Below, in pieces: positions 46,680 through 58,117 of a DNA stretch of 64,000 nt (position 1 is the stretch's first letter; the number at the start of each line of letters is the position of its first letter). This stretch comes from Streptococcus infantis. Its GTDB lineage: Bacteria > Bacillota > Bacilli > Lactobacillales > Streptococcaceae. Below the pieces are notes generated by a model. It did not search any database, had not been told where the DNA came from, and was given only the letters and a program-made list of their open reading frames with translations. The position numbers and the translations under genes were made by a program. The stretch spans positions 372,001 to 436,000 of the forward strand of contig NZ_JAHDAP010000001.1 of assembly GCF_018499575.1 (NCBI RefSeq), in the 5' to 3' direction.

Positions 46680-48962
46680 ATGTACAATTATCCTGTACTT
46701 ATTCATTATCATCGTAAGGATGAGGCTTATAAAGATTGTAGTTTTAGTAAAAAGCCTCTTGATACAGTTGAGTTAGTAAAAGAAGAAGAGTATTTTGGAG
46801 AAAAATTTTCTTTAACTCAATCTAGCGAAAAAGCTATCGAAACGATGACTTTTGTAATTACAAAAGACGGTGTTTCAAAAGAGTATCCAATTCGTTTCAA
46901 TTATTATCCACTTCTAACGGAAGTTTGGATTTTAGATGGAGATGACACTGTTTATTATTCTGAAAATCCAGCTATTGCAAGTCCACACTATAAAGATCAA
47001 AATCCATTTGCTTTTGATAAAGCGATTAACAGTGCCAGTTTTGATCACCATTGGGGTTACCAAGGAGAGTTGGGATACCAGGTTTCCGAAGAAGAAACAA
47101 GCTTTAAACTTTGGTCGCCAACAGCAACAACTGTACAAGTTGTAGTCTATGAATCAGCTAGCAATGACGCTCCTATCCTAAAAACGTATGATATGAAGCG
47201 TGGAAATAGTTATTCTTATAGTCACAAATATAATACAATAGGAGTTTGGGATTTGACAGTTCCTGAAAGTCTTGCAGGTCGTGCCTATCAATATCTGATT
47301 GATTTTCCACATCATCAATCATTGACACGTGATCCATATACCATCGCGACAAGTCCAGATGGCAAACGTTCAGCGATTCTTTCAAAAAAAGAACGTCAAG
47401 TTGAAGGTTTTGAAGTTAAGAATGGAACGGAAGCAACTTGGCGATTAGAAAATCCTTGTCAAGCGGTTATTTACGAAATGCATATTCGTGACTTGACCAA
47501 GTCTGAAACTTCTGGTGTTTCTCCAGAATTAAGAGGAACATTCTTGGGTGCTGCCCAAACTGGAACAGTCAATCACTTCGGTCAGTCTACTGCATTTGAC
47601 TACATCAAAGAACTTGGTGTGAACTATGTTCAACTGCAACCAATTGCTGATCGTCACAAAGAGTATGATGCAGATGGAAATGTGACCTACAACTGGGGTT
47701 ACGATCCACAAAACTACAATGCACCAGAAACCAGCATGTCTACGAATCCAAATGATCCAGGTCAAGTCATCCGCGATTTGAAGACGATGATTCAAGCTTA
47801 TCATGATGCTGGAATTGGCGTTATTATGGATGTGGTGTACAACCATACGTTTTCAACTGTTGATGCCCCATTCCAAACAACGGTTCCAGACTATTATTAC
47901 CGAATGAACCGCGATGGAAGTTATCAAAATGGTACTGGTGTAGGAAACGAGACTGCTAGTGAACACGAAATGTTCCGTAAGTACATGATTGATTCACTTC
48001 TTTATTGGGTGAATGAGTTTAATATTGATGGTTTCCGCTTTGACTTGATGGGAATCCATGACATTAAAACCATGCAGATGATCCGTTGGGCTATGGATGA
48101 AGTCGATCCTAAAATCATCCTTTATGGAGAAGGTTGGGATATGGGTACTGGTCTAGCACCTTACGATAAGGCTAAGAAAGACAATGCCTATCAGTTGCCT
48201 AATATTGGATTTTTCAATGATGATCAACGTAATGCGGTTAAGGGTGCTGAAGTTTATGGTGATATCAAATCAGGCTTCGTAAGTGGTGCTGCAACTGAAC
48301 CAATTGTTGCCAAAGCTATTCTTGGTAGTCGTGAACTGGGCTCTTATTTAAGCCCTAACCAGGTTGTCAACTATGTAGAAGCCCATGATAACTATAACTT
48401 GCATGATTTATTAGCGACACTTCATCCAACAGAAGACCAAGCAAGTATCATGAAAAAGGTAGAAACAGCAACTGCAATGAATCTACTCATGCAAGGTATC
48501 TCCTTTATGGAACTTGGTCAAGAGTTTGGACGTACCAAACTGGTTCCTACAGGTGAAAACGGTGAGTTGACTCATGATGATCGCGAACGTGCCATGAACA
48601 GTTACAATGCTCCAGACGCTGTTAACCAGGTGGACTGGGACTTAATCAATGAGCGTCAGGATAGTATTGAATTTATTCGTCAGATTATAGGTCTTAAAAC
48701 AAAAAGTAGTGCCTTCTCATACCCTACATACGAGGAAGTATACCGTCACGTCTTTGTTCACACAGCTATTGAAAATAGTGGCTGGATTGTCTATGAAATT
48801 CAAGAAGATGACGAGCATTACTTAGTGGTCTTTAATGCTAAGGGAGAATCCCACTATTATGAAAATGCGGGAAACCTTGAAATGCGAATCACTAATAGTC
48901 GTTCAAACCAAGAAAACACTCTTGATAATGTGAGTGTAGCAGTTATGAATGTTTTATCCTAA
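46680..48962 (+). CDS. pulA: Type I pullulanase / glycogen debranching enzyme, cytoplasmic
   Basis: A 760-residue GH13 enzyme cleaving alpha-1,6 branches. An N-terminal carbohydrate-binding-like region (about 1-130) and CBM48 (FKLWSPTATTVQVVVYE) precede the barrel. YNWGYDP is the type I pullulanase signature; the nucleophile Asp is in GFRFDLMGIHD, the acid Glu in LYGEGWD, and the third acid in EAHDNYNLHD. No signal peptide or LPXTG, so it acts inside the cell on glycogen or imported maltodextrins, upstream of glgBCDA. GGGAG lies 5-6 nt before the ATG. Confidence 0.95.
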   Translation: MYNYPVLIHYHRKDEAYKDCSFSKKPLDTVELVKEEEYFGEKFSLTQSSEKAIETMTFVITKDGVSKEYPIRFNYYPLLTEVWILDGDDTVYYSENPAIASPHYKDQNPFAFDKAINSASFDHHWGYQGELGYQVSEEETSFKLWSPTATTVQVVVYESASNDAPILKTYDMKRGNSYSYSHKYNTIGVWDLTVPESLAGRAYQYLIDFPHHQSLTRDPYTIATSPDGKRSAILSKKERQVEGFEVKNGTEATWRLENPCQAVIYEMHIRDLTKSETSGVSPELRGTFLGAAQTGTVNHFGQSTAFDYIKELGVNYVQLQPIADRHKEYDADGNVTYNWGYDPQNYNAPETSMSTNPNDPGQVIRDLKTMIQAYHDAGIGVIMDVVYNHTFSTVDAPFQTTVPDYYYRMNRDGSYQNGTGVGNETASEHEMFRKYMIDSLLYWVNEFNIDGFRFDLMGIHDIKTMQMIRWAMDEVDPKIILYGEGWDMGTGLAPYDKAKKDNAYQLPNIGFFNDDQRNAVKGAEVYGDIKSGFVSGAATEPIVAKAILGSRELGSYLSPNQVVNYVEAHDNYNLHDLLATLHPTEDQASIMKKVETATAMNLLMQGISFMELGQEFGRTKLVPTGENGELTHDDRERAMNSYNAPDAVNQVDWDLINERQDSIEFIRQIIGLKTKSSAFSYPTYEEVYRHVFVHTAIENSGWIVYEIQEDDEHYLVVFNAKGESHYYENAGNLEMRITNSRSNQENTLDNVSVAVMNVLS

Positions 48963-49248
48963 GTCTTAGATCGAAGACGGAGTCAATGAAATGTAGGGCA
49001 AAGCTATTTTGTAGAGTCCAATGAATGAACAAAAATGTTTCAAAGGCTCATTTCTACTAAAAATACGAGGTTGGGATTTTTGATCCCGGCCTATACTTCT
49101 AGAAAGTCTTCTTTGAAGTCGAAAATAAAACTAAAATTTTCAGAAAAAGTAGTTCATTTTCAAGTACTGGACAGATAGAAAAAGCAGAAGTTTCATTATT
49201 AATTGAATTAAAATTAGAAAAGTTCATTACTTTTAGTGGGAGATACTT
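48963..49248. other. 286-nt spacer after pulA with GAGGYTGGG-type hairpin
   Basis: No gene. It holds AGGTTGGGAT/ATCCCGGCCT (49068-49092), paired through two G-T wobbles and not followed by a T tract, the third member of a hairpin family in this window. The rest is AT-rich. Confidence 0.6.
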
Positions 49249-50289
49249 ATGGATATCAATACAATTACTCTGGAAAAATTTATCACCTTAAATGAAGAGG
49301 AGAAACTTCAGTGTCTCAAAGACATTAAGCATACCTACCAATTCGAAAAGATAAAGGAAATTATCTCAGAGCTTGGTTTAGAAAATTTAAGTGGTCAAGT
49401 ACTTAGTGAACTAGCCAAAGTTTGTAATAATTGGAGTCAATTTGAAGAGGCAAAAACAGTTTTAGAGATAGTCTCTGAAGAAGATAGGGATGCTATTTGG
49501 TATTATAGAAATGGTTTTACCCATTGGCGTTTATCTAGTGACCCGAAGAATGACTTTGAAACTGAAGCTAATCAGGCTCTAGCTTTATTAGAAAATGCTA
49601 TCAAAAATGCTGATTCCTCAACAAATCCAGTCATTGAATGGTGTATTGAGTTGGTTAAAGTAGGTTCTCTAAGGGAAGTTCTTGAAGCTAAGCCAGAAGA
49701 TTATCCCTTGCTAGAAAAATACTATTTTGAAGATGTTAATGAAACTAATCAAGAAATGACAATTGCGCAGAATAAGAAATTATACAAGAATATTACGGTA
49801 GAAGACGTTCAAAAGGCAAGAGACTCATGGGATATTATTAAACCAGTATACGAAACTGTTAACATCTATAACACCTATGAAGACTATCTCGATTCTGCAA
49901 AAATCTTTACTTTAGAACAAAGATACCTTCTGGCGATTATCTGGTATTTTATCGAAGTAAACAATGGAGGCCACTATCAATTTTTCGATAATTCGACAGG
50001 GATTGTCTGGGAAGATACTTTAAAGGGGTTGGAACTATTTGGAATGACGGAGCATGCTGTTAATTTCAAAAATCTTCTTGCATACTTTGGTGGAGCTATC
50101 TCCTTTGTTAGAGAAGAAAGATCGGAGATGCTAGCACAGATGGAAGAAGAGCATGGTGATGCTTTTTATCAGAAGTTGGATGAAGCAGATGATTTTGTTT
50201 ATGATTATGATGGAAATGAGAATGAACTAAGTTTTATCAAAAAATATCCAGAGAAATTTATTTTTCAGGGAAATGCAGATAAATCGTAA
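49249..50289 (+). CDS. DUF4375/DMP19-like protein with helical N-terminus
   Basis: A 346-residue cytoplasmic acidic protein. The first 170 residues look like TPR-type helices (WSQFEEAKTVLEIVSEEDRDAIWYYRNGFTHWRLS). The C-terminal part contains WYFIEVNNGGHYQFFDNSTG, the signature of the DMP19/DUF4375 fold. Function unknown. It sits alone between two glycogen-metabolism loci, is AT-rich, and has its own spacer on both sides, so it looks like an accessory insertion. GGGAG lies 8 nt before the ATG. Terminator at 50308-50338. Confidence 0.7.
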   Translation: MDINTITLEKFITLNEEEKLQCLKDIKHTYQFEKIKEIISELGLENLSGQVLSELAKVCNNWSQFEEAKTVLEIVSEEDRDAIWYYRNGFTHWRLSSDPKNDFETEANQALALLENAIKNADSSTNPVIEWCIELVKVGSLREVLEAKPEDYPLLEKYYFEDVNETNQEMTIAQNKKLYKNITVEDVQKARDSWDIIKPVYETVNIYNTYEDYLDSAKIFTLEQRYLLAIIWYFIEVNNGGHYQFFDNSTGIVWEDTLKGLELFGMTEHAVNFKNLLAYFGGAISFVREERSEMLAQMEEEHGDAFYQKLDEADDFVYDYDGNENELSFIKKYPEKFIFQGNADKS

Positions 50290-50307
50290 AGAATAGTAAA
50301 TAAAGAC

Positions 50308-50338
50308 AGAGCAGATTGGAAGATCTGCTCTATTTTTT
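50308..50338 (+). terminator. Terminator after DUF4375-like gene
   Basis: AGAGCAGAT/ATCTGCTCT, 9 bp perfect, then ATTTTTT. Up to 50590 the spacer is AT-rich and shows no other feature. Confidence 0.85.
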
Positions 50339-50596
50339 AGGGAAAAATCCTTGCTTTCTGAATAATTTCAATCTAAGTTGAATATCATAAACTCTATATT
50401 TACTGAGTTTGAATATATTTTTAAAAAATATCAGGCTAAAAATTGCTTAAACCCGAATATTTTGTTACTATTATATAAAAATGTAAGGAAATGAAAAGAA
50501 ACGAAGATAAAACAGAAAATTAAAACTATTTTCCTGGGACACATCAGAAAATTATTTTCAGATTTTCAAAATAATTTTTAAAATATAGTAATTTAC

Positions 50597-50625
50597 TTGA
50601 AACTTCTCTTAAAAGATAGTATAAT
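50597..50625 (+). promoter_or_regulatory. glg operon promoter
   Basis: TTGAAA, 17 nt, TATAAT. Confidence 0.8.
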
Positions 50626-50632
50626 AGAAATA

Positions 50633-50647
50633 TAGAAAACGCTTACA
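50633..50647 (+). promoter_or_regulatory. cre site (CcpA) overlapping glg transcription start
   Basis: TAGAAAACGCTTACA matches the 15-nt cre consensus at 14 positions. It begins 8 nt after the -10, covering the initial transcribed region, a position used for repression. Confidence 0.7.
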
Positions 50648-50663
50648 ATATAAAGGGGGATTT

Positions 50664-52592
50664 ATGGATACATTAGAAGCTTTAAGAACTTTTACAACAG
50701 GCGAAAATTTCCATCTTCAGCACTATTTGGGCGCACATCGTGAGGAGAAAGACGGGGAATGGGGTTACACATTCCGTGTTTGGGCTCCAAATGCGCAAGC
50801 TGTTCATCTAGTCGGTGATTTCACGAATTGGGTTGAAAATCAAATCCCTATGGTTCGAAATGAATCTGGAGTTTGGGAAGTTTTTACAACTTTAGCCCAA
50901 GAAGGTCAGATTTATAAATATCATATCACTCGGGCTAACGGTCATCAGCTTATGAAGATTGATCCTTTAGCTATTCGGTATGAGGCACGTCCAGGCACAG
51001 GGGCTGTGTTAACAGAAATTCCAGAAAAGAAATGGAAGGATGGACTTTGGTTAGCTCGTAGAAAACGTTTGGGATTCTTTGAAAGACCAGTTAATATTTA
51101 CGAAGCACATGCTGGTTCGTGGAAACGAAATCCAGACGGAACTCCATACAGTTTTGCTAAATTAAAAGAAGAGTTGATTCCTTACTTAGTTGAGATGAAC
51201 TACACTCATATTGAGTTTATGCCTTTGATGGCGCATCCGCTAGGTTTGAGCTGGGGCTATCAACTGATGGGGTATTTTGGTTTGGAACATTCTTACGGAA
51301 GACCAGAAGAGTTTCAAGACTTTGTTGAAGAGTGTCATTTAAACAATATCGGTGTTATCGTTGACTGGGTGCCAGGTCACTTTACAATCAATGATGATGC
51401 TCTAGCCTATTATGACGGAACACCAACTTTTGAATATCAAGACCATAACAAAGCTCATAATTATGGTTGGGGAGCATTAAACTTTGACTTAGGGAAAAAC
51501 GAAGTACAATCTTTTCTAATTTCTAGCATTAAGTTCTGGATTGATTTTTATCATTTAGATGGTATCCGTGTTGATGCTGTAAGTAATATCCTTTATCTTG
51601 ATTATGATAATGCACCTTGGACACCAAATAAAGACGGTGGAAATCTTAACTATGAAGGTTACTATTTCCTTCAGCGTTTAAATACTGTTATTAAGCTAGC
51701 TCACCCTGATGTCATGATGATTGCAGAAGAAAGCTCTTCAGCTACTAAAATAACAGGTCCAAAAGAGATTGGTGGCCTTGGATTTGACTACAAGTGGAAC
51801 ATGGGCTGGATGAATGACATTCTCCGTTTCTACGAAGAAGATCCAATTTACCGCAAGTATGATTTTAACCTTGTAACCTTCAGTTTTATGTATGTCTTTA
51901 ATGAAAATTATCTTCTACCATTCTCACATGATGAGGTGGTTCATGGTAAGAAGAGTATGATGCATAAGATGTGGGGAGATCGCTACAATCAGTTTGCAGG
52001 CCTGAGAAACCTTTATACTTATCAAATTTGTCACCCTGGTAAGAAATTACTCTTTATGGGTAGCGAATTCGGTCAATTCTTAGAGTGGAAATCAGAAGAG
52101 CAATTAGAGTGGTCAAACCTTGAAGATCCAATGAATGCTAAGATGAAATACTTCACATCTCAACTGAATCAACTTTATAAAGACCATCGTTGTCTTTGGG
52201 AAATTGATACAAGTTATGATGGAATTGAAATCATCGATGCTGATAATAGAGATCAAAGTGTTCTATCCTTTATTCGTAAGGGTAAAAAAGGCGAGATGCT
52301 AGTCTGTGTCTTCAACATGGCACCGGTTGAACGTCCTGATTTTACAATTGGATTACCAGTTGCAGGTATTTACGAAGAAATTTGGAATACAGAGTTGGAA
52401 CAATGGGGTGGAGTTTGGAAAGAACACAATCAAACTGTTCAAACTCAAGAAGGGTTATGGAAGGATTATGAGCAGACATTGACCTTTACTTTGCCAGCTA
52501 TGGGTGCAAGTATTTGGAAAATCAAACGTCGCTTGAAACCTACAAAAAAAGAATCAAATAAATGTCAAAAAGGAGTAGAAAATGAAGAATGA
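50664..52592 (+). CDS. glgB: 1,4-alpha-glucan branching enzyme
   Basis: A 642-residue GH13 branching enzyme that forms alpha-1,6 links in glycogen. CBM48 ([20 protein letters not shown]) precedes the barrel with [24 protein letters not shown] (nucleophile Asp), MIAEESS (acid Glu) and [16 protein letters not shown] lies 5 nt upstream. First gene of glgBCDA; its end overlaps glgC by 11 nt. Confidence 0.97.
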   Translation: MDTLEALRTFTTGENFHLQHYLGAHREEKDGEWGYTFRVWAPNAQAVHLVGDFTNWVENQIPMVRNESGVWEVFTTLAQEGQIYKYHITRANGHQLMKIDPLAIRYEARPGTGAVLTEIPEKKWKDGLWLARRKRLGFFERPVNIYEAHAGSWKRNPDGTPYSFAKLKEELIPYLVEMNYTHIEFMPLMAHPLGLSWGYQLMGYFGLEHSYGRPEEFQDFVEECHLNNIGVIVDWVPGHFTINDDALAYYDGTPTFEYQDHNKAHNYGWGALNFDLGKNEVQSFLISSIKFWIDFYHLDGIRVDAVSNILYLDYDNAPWTPNKDGGNLNYEGYYFLQRLNTVIKLAHPDVMMIAEESSSATKITGPKEIGGLGFDYKWNMGWMNDILRFYEEDPIYRKYDFNLVTFSFMYVFNENYLLPFSHDEVVHGKKSMMHKMWGDRYNQFAGLRNLYTYQICHPGKKLLFMGSEFGQFLEWKSEEQLEWSNLEDPMNAKMKYFTSQLNQLYKDHRCLWEIDTSYDGIEIIDADNRDQSVLSFIRKGKKGEMLVCVFNMAPVERPDFTIGLPVAGIYEEIWNTELEQWGGVWKEHNQTVQTQEGLWKDYEQTLTFTLPAMGASIWKIKRRLKPTKKESNKCQKGVENEE

Positions 52593-53724
52593 AATGCTAG
52601 CTTTAATCCTTGCCGGTGGGCAAGGAACTCGTCTCGGTAAACTCACTCAAAGCATTGCAAAACCAGCAGTGCAATTTGGTGGGCGCTACCGTATCATTGA
52701 CTTTGCTCTTTCTAACTGTGCCAACTCTGGTATACACAATGTTGGTGTTATCACACAGTATCAACCTCTTGCTCTTAACAATCACATCGGAAACGGTTCT
52801 AGTTGGGGTCTTGATGTAATTGATTCAGGTGTTTCTATCCTTCAACCTTACTCTGCAAGTGAAGGAAATCGTTGGTTCGAAGGTACAAGTCACGCGATTT
52901 ACCAAAATATTGACTATATCGATAGCATCAATCCTGAGTATGTTTTGATTCTTTCAGGAGACCATATCTACAAAATGGACTATGATGATATGCTCCAATC
53001 GCATAAGGATAACAATGCCAGCTTGACTGTAGCTGTTTTGGATGTACCATTAAAAGAAGCTAGTCGTTTCGGTATCATGAATACAGATGCTAATAATCGC
53101 ATTGTTGAATTCGAAGAAAAACCTGCCCAACCAAAATCAACTAAGGCATCAATGGGGATTTATATTTTCGATTGGAAACGTCTGCGCAATATGCTCGTTG
53201 CAGCTGAAAAGAATAATATTGACATGTCAGACTTTGGTAAGAATGTTATTCCTAACTACCTAGAGTCTGGAGAAAGTGTTTATGCCTATGAATTCAGTGG
53301 ATACTGGAAGGATGTCGGCACTATCGAATCGCTTTGGGAAGCAAATATGGAATATATTTCTCCAGACAACGCTCTAGATAGTCGTAATCGTCAATGGAAA
53401 ATCTATTCTCGTAACCTTATCTCTCCACCAAACTTTATTGGAGAACATGCTCATGTAGAAGACTCTCTCGTAGTTGATGGATGTTATGTAAATGGTACCG
53501 TGAAGCACTCTATTTTATCTACAGCAGCTCAAGTTCGTGAAGGAGCAGAAGTTGTTGATTCTGTCATCATGAGTGGAGCAGTAGTCGGAAAAGGTGCTAA
53601 GATTAAACGTGCCATTATTGGTGAGGGTGCTATCATTGCTGATGGTGTAGAAATTGATGGAACGGAAGAAGTAGAAGTAGTCGGGTATAACGAAGTAGTG
53701 GGGGTAGCAACAGATGAAGATTGA
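52582..53724 (+). CDS. glgC: Glucose-1-phosphate adenylyltransferase, catalytic subunit
   Basis: A 380-residue ADP-glucose pyrophosphorylase, the committed step of glycogen synthesis. The nucleotide loop [15 protein letters not shown] is intact, as are [26 protein letters not shown] and the glucose-1-phosphate Lys region [11 protein letters not shown] left-handed beta-helix ends the protein. It works with GlgD, which lacks the loop. AAAAAGGAG lies 8 nt before the ATG. Overlap with glgD is 11 nt. Confidence 0.97.
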   Translation: MKNEMLALILAGGQGTRLGKLTQSIAKPAVQFGGRYRIIDFALSNCANSGIHNVGVITQYQPLALNNHIGNGSSWGLDVIDSGVSILQPYSASEGNRWFEGTSHAIYQNIDYIDSINPEYVLILSGDHIYKMDYDDMLQSHKDNNASLTVAVLDVPLKEASRFGIMNTDANNRIVEFEEKPAQPKSTKASMGIYIFDWKRLRNMLVAAEKNNIDMSDFGKNVIPNYLESGESVYAYEFSGYWKDVGTIESLWEANMEYISPDNALDSRNRQWKIYSRNLISPPNFIGEHAHVEDSLVVDGCYVNGTVKHSILSTAAQVREGAEVVDSVIMSGAVVGKGAKIKRAIIGEGAIIADGVEIDGTEEVEVVGYNEVVGVATDED

Positions 53725-54853
53725 TAAATATTCAGCGATTTTAGGAAACACTGTTGGTTTTCATGATATGTCAACCTTGACGAGTAATCGTCCTGTGGCG
53801 AGTTTGCCATTCGGAGGAAAGTATCGCTTGATTGACTTCCCACTCTCAAGTTTAGCAAATGCTGGTGTTCGTAGTGTCTTTGGAATCTTCCAACAAGATA
53901 ATATCAGCTCAGTTTTCGACCACATTCGTTCAGGTCGCGAGTGGGGCTTGAATACACTACTTAGTCACTACTATTTGGGTATTTACAATACACGTGTAGA
54001 AAGTAGCACGGTCGGTAAAGAGTATTATCAACAACTCTTGACTTATTTAAAACGTTCTGAATCTAACCAAACGGTTTCCTTGAACTGTGACGTTTTGGTA
54101 AATATTGATCTTGCTCAGGTTTTCCATTTGCACAATACTACAAAATCTCCTATCACAGTTGTTTATAAGAAACTACCTAAGAAGGATATTTCAGAAGTAA
54201 ATGCAATCCTTGATATCGATGAAACTGACCATGTACTTTCTCACAAGCTCTTTGATAAAAAATTAGACCAAAATCTTTACAATATGTCTACCGATATCTT
54301 TGTCGTTGATACCCCATGGTTGATTGAACGTCTTGAAGAAGAAGCTCAGAAAGAACACCCAGAAAAACTACGTTATGTTCTACGTGACTTAGCAGCGGAA
54401 TCAGGCGCTTTTGCCTACGAGTATACTGGTTACTTAGCAAATATTCATTCTGTAGAAACATACTACAAAGCCAATATTGATATGCTTGATCAGCATAAAT
54501 TCTACTCTTTATTCTCTCCAAATCAAAAGATTCACACAAAGGTGAAAAACGAAGAACCAACTTATTATGCACCTGGTTGTGAAGTAAATACTTCGCAGTT
54601 TGCTTCTGGTAGTATTGTCGAAGGTAAGGTTGTTCGTTCAGTTGTTTCACGTAATGTTCAAATTCATAAAGATAGCTTAGTTAAAGAATCTATTATTTTC
54701 CCTCGTGTTGTCATTGGCGAAGGCGCTCAAGTTGAGTACGCAATTATTGATAAGGGTGCTGAAATAGCTGAGGGAGTTGTTGTTCGTGGTACAGCAGACC
54801 ATCCTGTTATCATTAAAAAGGGTGAAAAAGTAACAGAGGATATTCTTTCATGA
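53714..54853 (+). CDS. glgD: Glucose-1-phosphate adenylyltransferase, regulatory subunit
   Basis: A 379-residue GlgC paralogue. The GGxGTR loop is missing: the N-terminus reads [36 protein letters not shown], and the catalytic GDH is replaced by NCDVLVNID. It is therefore expected to be non-catalytic and to modulate GlgC in a heterotetramer, as in Bacillus-type systems. It overlaps glgA by 4 nt. Confidence 0.95.
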   Translation: MKIDKYSAILGNTVGFHDMSTLTSNRPVASLPFGGKYRLIDFPLSSLANAGVRSVFGIFQQDNISSVFDHIRSGREWGLNTLLSHYYLGIYNTRVESSTVGKEYYQQLLTYLKRSESNQTVSLNCDVLVNIDLAQVFHLHNTTKSPITVVYKKLPKKDISEVNAILDIDETDHVLSHKLFDKKLDQNLYNMSTDIFVVDTPWLIERLEEEAQKEHPEKLRYVLRDLAAESGAFAYEYTGYLANIHSVETYYKANIDMLDQHKFYSLFSPNQKIHTKVKNEEPTYYAPGCEVNTSQFASGSIVEGKVVRSVVSRNVQIHKDSLVKESIIFPRVVIGEGAQVEYAIIDKGAEIAEGVVVRGTADHPVIIKKGEKVTEDILS

Positions 54854-56283
54854 AAATTTTATTTGTAGCAGCAGAAGGAGCTCCTTTTTCTAAAACAGGT
54901 GGCTTGGGAGATGTTATCGGAGCTCTTCCAAAATCATTAGTTAAAGCTGGCCATGAAGTTGCTGTTATTCTACCATACTATGACATGGTGGAAGCTAAGT
55001 TTGGAGATCAAATTGAAGATGTTCTTCAATTTGAAGTATACGTTGGTTGGCGCAGACAATTTTGTGGCATTAAGAAAACTATTTTAAACGGTGTTACCTT
55101 CTACTTTATCGACAATCAATATTATTTCTTCCGTGGACATGTATATGGAGATTTTGATGACGGTGAACGCTTTGCTTTCTTCCAACTTGCAGCTCTAGAG
55201 GCTATGGAGCGTATTGGCTTTATACCTGATGTTCTTCATGCTCATGATTATCATACAGCTATGATTCCTTTCTTGTTGAAGGAAAAGTATAGATGGATTC
55301 AAGCCTACCAAAACATTAAGACTGTATTAACCATTCACAACTTGGAATTTCAGGGTCAATTCTCTGAAGGTATGCTGTGGGATTTGTTCCGAGTTGGTTT
55401 TGAGCGTTATGCGGATGGTACAGTTCGCTGGAATGACTGTCTTAACTGGATGAAAGCAGGTATTCTCTATGCAGATCGTGTGACAACTGTATCTCCAAGT
55501 TATGCCTATGAAATCATGACAACAGAGTTTGGTTGTGGTTTGGATCAGATTCTTCGAATGGAGTCCGGTAAGGTGTCTGGTATCGTAAATGGAATAGATA
55601 CCGACCTTTATAACCCAGAGACGGATCCTTTGTTGGATTACCATTTCAACAAATCTGACCTATCAGGGAAAGCTCTAAACAAAGCTAAACTCCAAGAAAA
55701 AGTTGGACTCCCAGTACGTCCTGATGTTCCAATGATTGGAATTGTGTCACGTTTAACAAGACAGAAAGGCTTTGATGTTGTAGTTGAAGGTCTGCATCGC
55801 ATGCTTCAAGATGATGTTCAAATCGTTCTCTTGGGTACAGGTGATTCTGGCTTTGAACAAGCCTTCTCATGGTTTGGCCAAGTATTCCCAGATAAATTAT
55901 CCGCTAATATTACCTTTGATGTGAAGTTGGCGCAAGAGATTTATGCTGCGTGTGATATTTTCCTCATGCCAAGTCGCTTTGAACCATGTGGACTTTCTCA
56001 AATGATGGCTATGCGTTATGGTACTTTACCTCTTGTCCATGAAGTAGGTGGTTTGCGAGATACTGTGCAGCCATTCAATCCGATTGAAGGAACTGGTACA
56101 GGATTTAGTTTTGACAACTTGACTCCATACTGGCTTAACTGGGCTCTTCAAACTGCTTTGGATGTTTATTATAACCATCCTGACGTTTGGAAGAAACTTC
56201 AAGTCCAAGCTATGGAATGTGACTTCTCTTGGGATACAGCTTGTCAGTCTTATCTTGATTTATATCACAGCTTAGCAAATTAA
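54850..56283 (+). CDS. glgA: Glycogen synthase (ADP-glucose)
   Basis: A 477-residue GT5 glycosyltransferase extending alpha-1,4 chains. The ADP-glucose motif [13 protein letters not shown] is at residues 15-27, and the C-terminal catalytic segment [20 protein letters not shown] is near 377. ATGA overlap with glgD. Last gene of the operon; no glycogen phosphorylase gene follows. Terminator at 56291-56320. Confidence 0.97.
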   Translation: MKILFVAAEGAPFSKTGGLGDVIGALPKSLVKAGHEVAVILPYYDMVEAKFGDQIEDVLQFEVYVGWRRQFCGIKKTILNGVTFYFIDNQYYFFRGHVYGDFDDGERFAFFQLAALEAMERIGFIPDVLHAHDYHTAMIPFLLKEKYRWIQAYQNIKTVLTIHNLEFQGQFSEGMLWDLFRVGFERYADGTVRWNDCLNWMKAGILYADRVTTVSPSYAYEIMTTEFGCGLDQILRMESGKVSGIVNGIDTDLYNPETDPLLDYHFNKSDLSGKALNKAKLQEKVGLPVRPDVPMIGIVSRLTRQKGFDVVVEGLHRMLQDDVQIVLLGTGDSGFEQAFSWFGQVFPDKLSANITFDVKLAQEIYAACDIFLMPSRFEPCGLSQMMAMRYGTLPLVHEVGGLRDTVQPFNPIEGTGTGFSFDNLTPYWLNWALQTALDVYYNHPDVWKKLQVQAMECDFSWDTACQSYLDLYHSLAN

Positions 56284-56290
56284 ATAAATA

Positions 56291-56320
56291 AAATCGTATG
56301 ATGCTTTCATACGATTTTTT
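56291..56320 (+). terminator. glg operon terminator
   Basis: AAATCGTATGA/TCATACGATTT, 11 bp perfect, with a TGCTT loop, then TTT. Confidence 0.92.
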
Positions 56321-56345
56321 GAGATAATGAAAGTATAGGGAATAA

Positions 56346-56987
56346 ATGAATAAAGCTAGAGGACTCTGTGTCCTAGATGTTGATGGAACTCTGATAGAAG
56401 AAGAGGTTATTGATTTATTAGGGAAAGAGGCAGAGTGCGAAGAAGAAGTAGCCCTGCTAACAGCTCAAGCTATGAGTGGAAAATTAGACTTTGAAGCAAG
56501 TTTAAAAAGACGTGTTTCTCTTCTTAAAGGTCTCTCTATTAATGTTTTTGATAAGATTTATCATGAACTTCACCTTAGTAAAAATGCTGCCAAGTTTATT
56601 AAAGTTCTTCAAGTAAATCAGATAGAAGTCGGTTTAGTATCAGGTGGATTTACCACTATTGTAGAAAGATTAGCAAAAGATTTGGGGATTTCATTATATA
56701 CTGCAAATCAGCTGGAAACCAGAGATGGTTATTTAACCGGAAATCTTATTAGCCCAATTATAAGCAGAGAAGTTAAAGAAAAAACATTGCTCAGTTGGGC
56801 TCAAGAGTTAGAGGTACCTTTCGAGAGGACAATAGCTATCGGTGATGGAGCAAATGACTTAAAAATGCTTAAAAGTGCAGGACTTGGTATAGCCTTTTGT
56901 GCCAAGGATATTGTGAAAAAAGAAATAAATCTTCAGGTAGATGAGAGAGATTTTGGGAAAGTTTTGGAAATGATAGACTTCCTTTAG
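56346..56987 (+). CDS. serB: Phosphoserine phosphatase (HAD)
   Basis: A 213-residue HAD phosphatase for the last step of serine synthesis. Motif I VLDVDGTLIEEEVIDLL (Asp10, Asp12), the Glu-rich cap, VSGGFT (motif II), a Lys near residue 140 and GDGANDLKMLKSAG (motif IV) are those of SerB. No regulatory ACT domain. A short AGGG lies 5 nt before the ATG. It is linked to the glycerate kinase gene, 18 nt downstream, and both serve C3 acid metabolism. Confidence 0.9.
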   Translation: MNKARGLCVLDVDGTLIEEEVIDLLGKEAECEEEVALLTAQAMSGKLDFEASLKRRVSLLKGLSINVFDKIYHELHLSKNAAKFIKVLQVNQIEVGLVSGGFTTIVERLAKDLGISLYTANQLETRDGYLTGNLISPIISREVKEKTLLSWAQELEVPFERTIAIGDGANDLKMLKSAGLGIAFCAKDIVKKEINLQVDERDFGKVLEMIDFL

Positions 56988-57005
56988 ATAGAAAGAGGAA
57001 TCAAA

Positions 57006-58115
57006 ATGAAAGTTGTTATAGCACCTGACTCCTTCAAGGAGAGTCTTCCTGCAAAACAAGTGGCAGAAGCTATAAAAAGAGGATTCGAAAAGGCTATACC
57101 AAACGTGGAGTGTTTACTTTTACCTGTTGGTGATGGAGGTGAAGGAACAGTAGACGCCATTAAAAGTTCTCTAGGTTTGGAAGAAAAAAGAGTCCAGGTA
57201 ACTGGTCCTTTTGGTGATGAGGTTTTGATGTCTTACTTTCAAAAAGGAGAATTAGCTCTATTTGAAGTTGCAAATTTAGTAGGTCTTGCTGAAATTCCTT
57301 TTGAAAAACGTAATCCTCTAGAGATTCAAACAAAGGGAATTGGTCAACTGATTCTCCATTTGATAGACCAAGGGATTAAAGATATCTACGTCGGTGTCGG
57401 TGGTACGGCTAGTAATGATGGTGGAATTGGCATTGCATCAGGACTTGGTTATCAGTTTTATGACAAAAACGGAATTGTACTTCAAGCAAATGGTCAATCT
57501 CTATTTGATATCAGGAAAATTTCGAGGGAGGGAGTGCTTCAAATTCCTTCTGATGTACATATAAAAATACTTGCAGATGTGACCAATCCACTTTGTGGGC
57601 CTCATGGTGCTACCTTCACATTTGGAAAACAAAAGGGATTGGATCCATCCAAATTTCAAGAAGTTGATGCTGCTATTAAAGACTTCTATAGTAAAATTGG
57701 ACCCGAAATATTAAAATTAGATGGTGCAGGAGCAGGTGGTGGTATTGCAGCTGGCTTGTGTGCCTTCGCTGGAGCAGAGATTGTATCTGGTATTCAAACT
57801 TGTTTAGATTTGATAAACTTCGATCAAAAAGTTACTGATGCAGACCTAGTGATTGTTGGCGAGGGTAGACTGGACTTGCAAAGTCTGGCTGGAAAGGCGC
57901 CAATTGGAGTAGCAAAAAGAACACCTAGGGGTGTTCCAGTTCTTGCTATTTGTGGTAGTTTATCAGAGGATTTACCACCTTTACCATTCGAGAATATAGT
58001 CGCAGCTTTTTCCATACTTGAAAAAAGCGAACCGTTAGCAGATAGTTTTAAAAAAGCAGCTGTTTATTTAGAAAATACAGCTGCAAGTATTGCCCGAATC
58101 ATGTCTTTGAGATAG
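57006..58115 (+). CDS. Glycerate kinase (GK1 family)
   Basis: A 369-residue glycerate kinase phosphorylating D-glycerate (to 2-phosphoglycerate in this family). N-terminal [45 protein letters not shown] and [12 protein letters not shown] are family signatures. AGAAAGAGGA lies 5-6 nt upstream. It follows serB, suggesting a serine/glycerate salvage unit; its product would enter glycolysis just above enolase, encoded downstream. Confidence 0.92.
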   Translation: MKVVIAPDSFKESLPAKQVAEAIKRGFEKAIPNVECLLLPVGDGGEGTVDAIKSSLGLEEKRVQVTGPFGDEVLMSYFQKGELALFEVANLVGLAEIPFEKRNPLEIQTKGIGQLILHLIDQGIKDIYVGVGGTASNDGGIGIASGLGYQFYDKNGIVLQANGQSLFDIRKISREGVLQIPSDVHIKILADVTNPLCGPHGATFTFGKQKGLDPSKFQEVDAAIKDFYSKIGPEILKLDGAGAGGGIAAGLCAFAGAEIVSGIQTCLDLINFDQKVTDADLVIVGEGRLDLQSLAGKAPIGVAKRTPRGVPVLAICGSLSEDLPPLPFENIVAAFSILEKSEPLADSFKKAAVYLENTAASIARIMSLR

Positions 58116-58117
58116 AG

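Noticed and set aside
53714..54853. glgD as a second active pyrophosphorylase
   Set aside because: The GGxGTR nucleotide loop and GDH motif are absent, so it fits the known non-catalytic GlgD partner.
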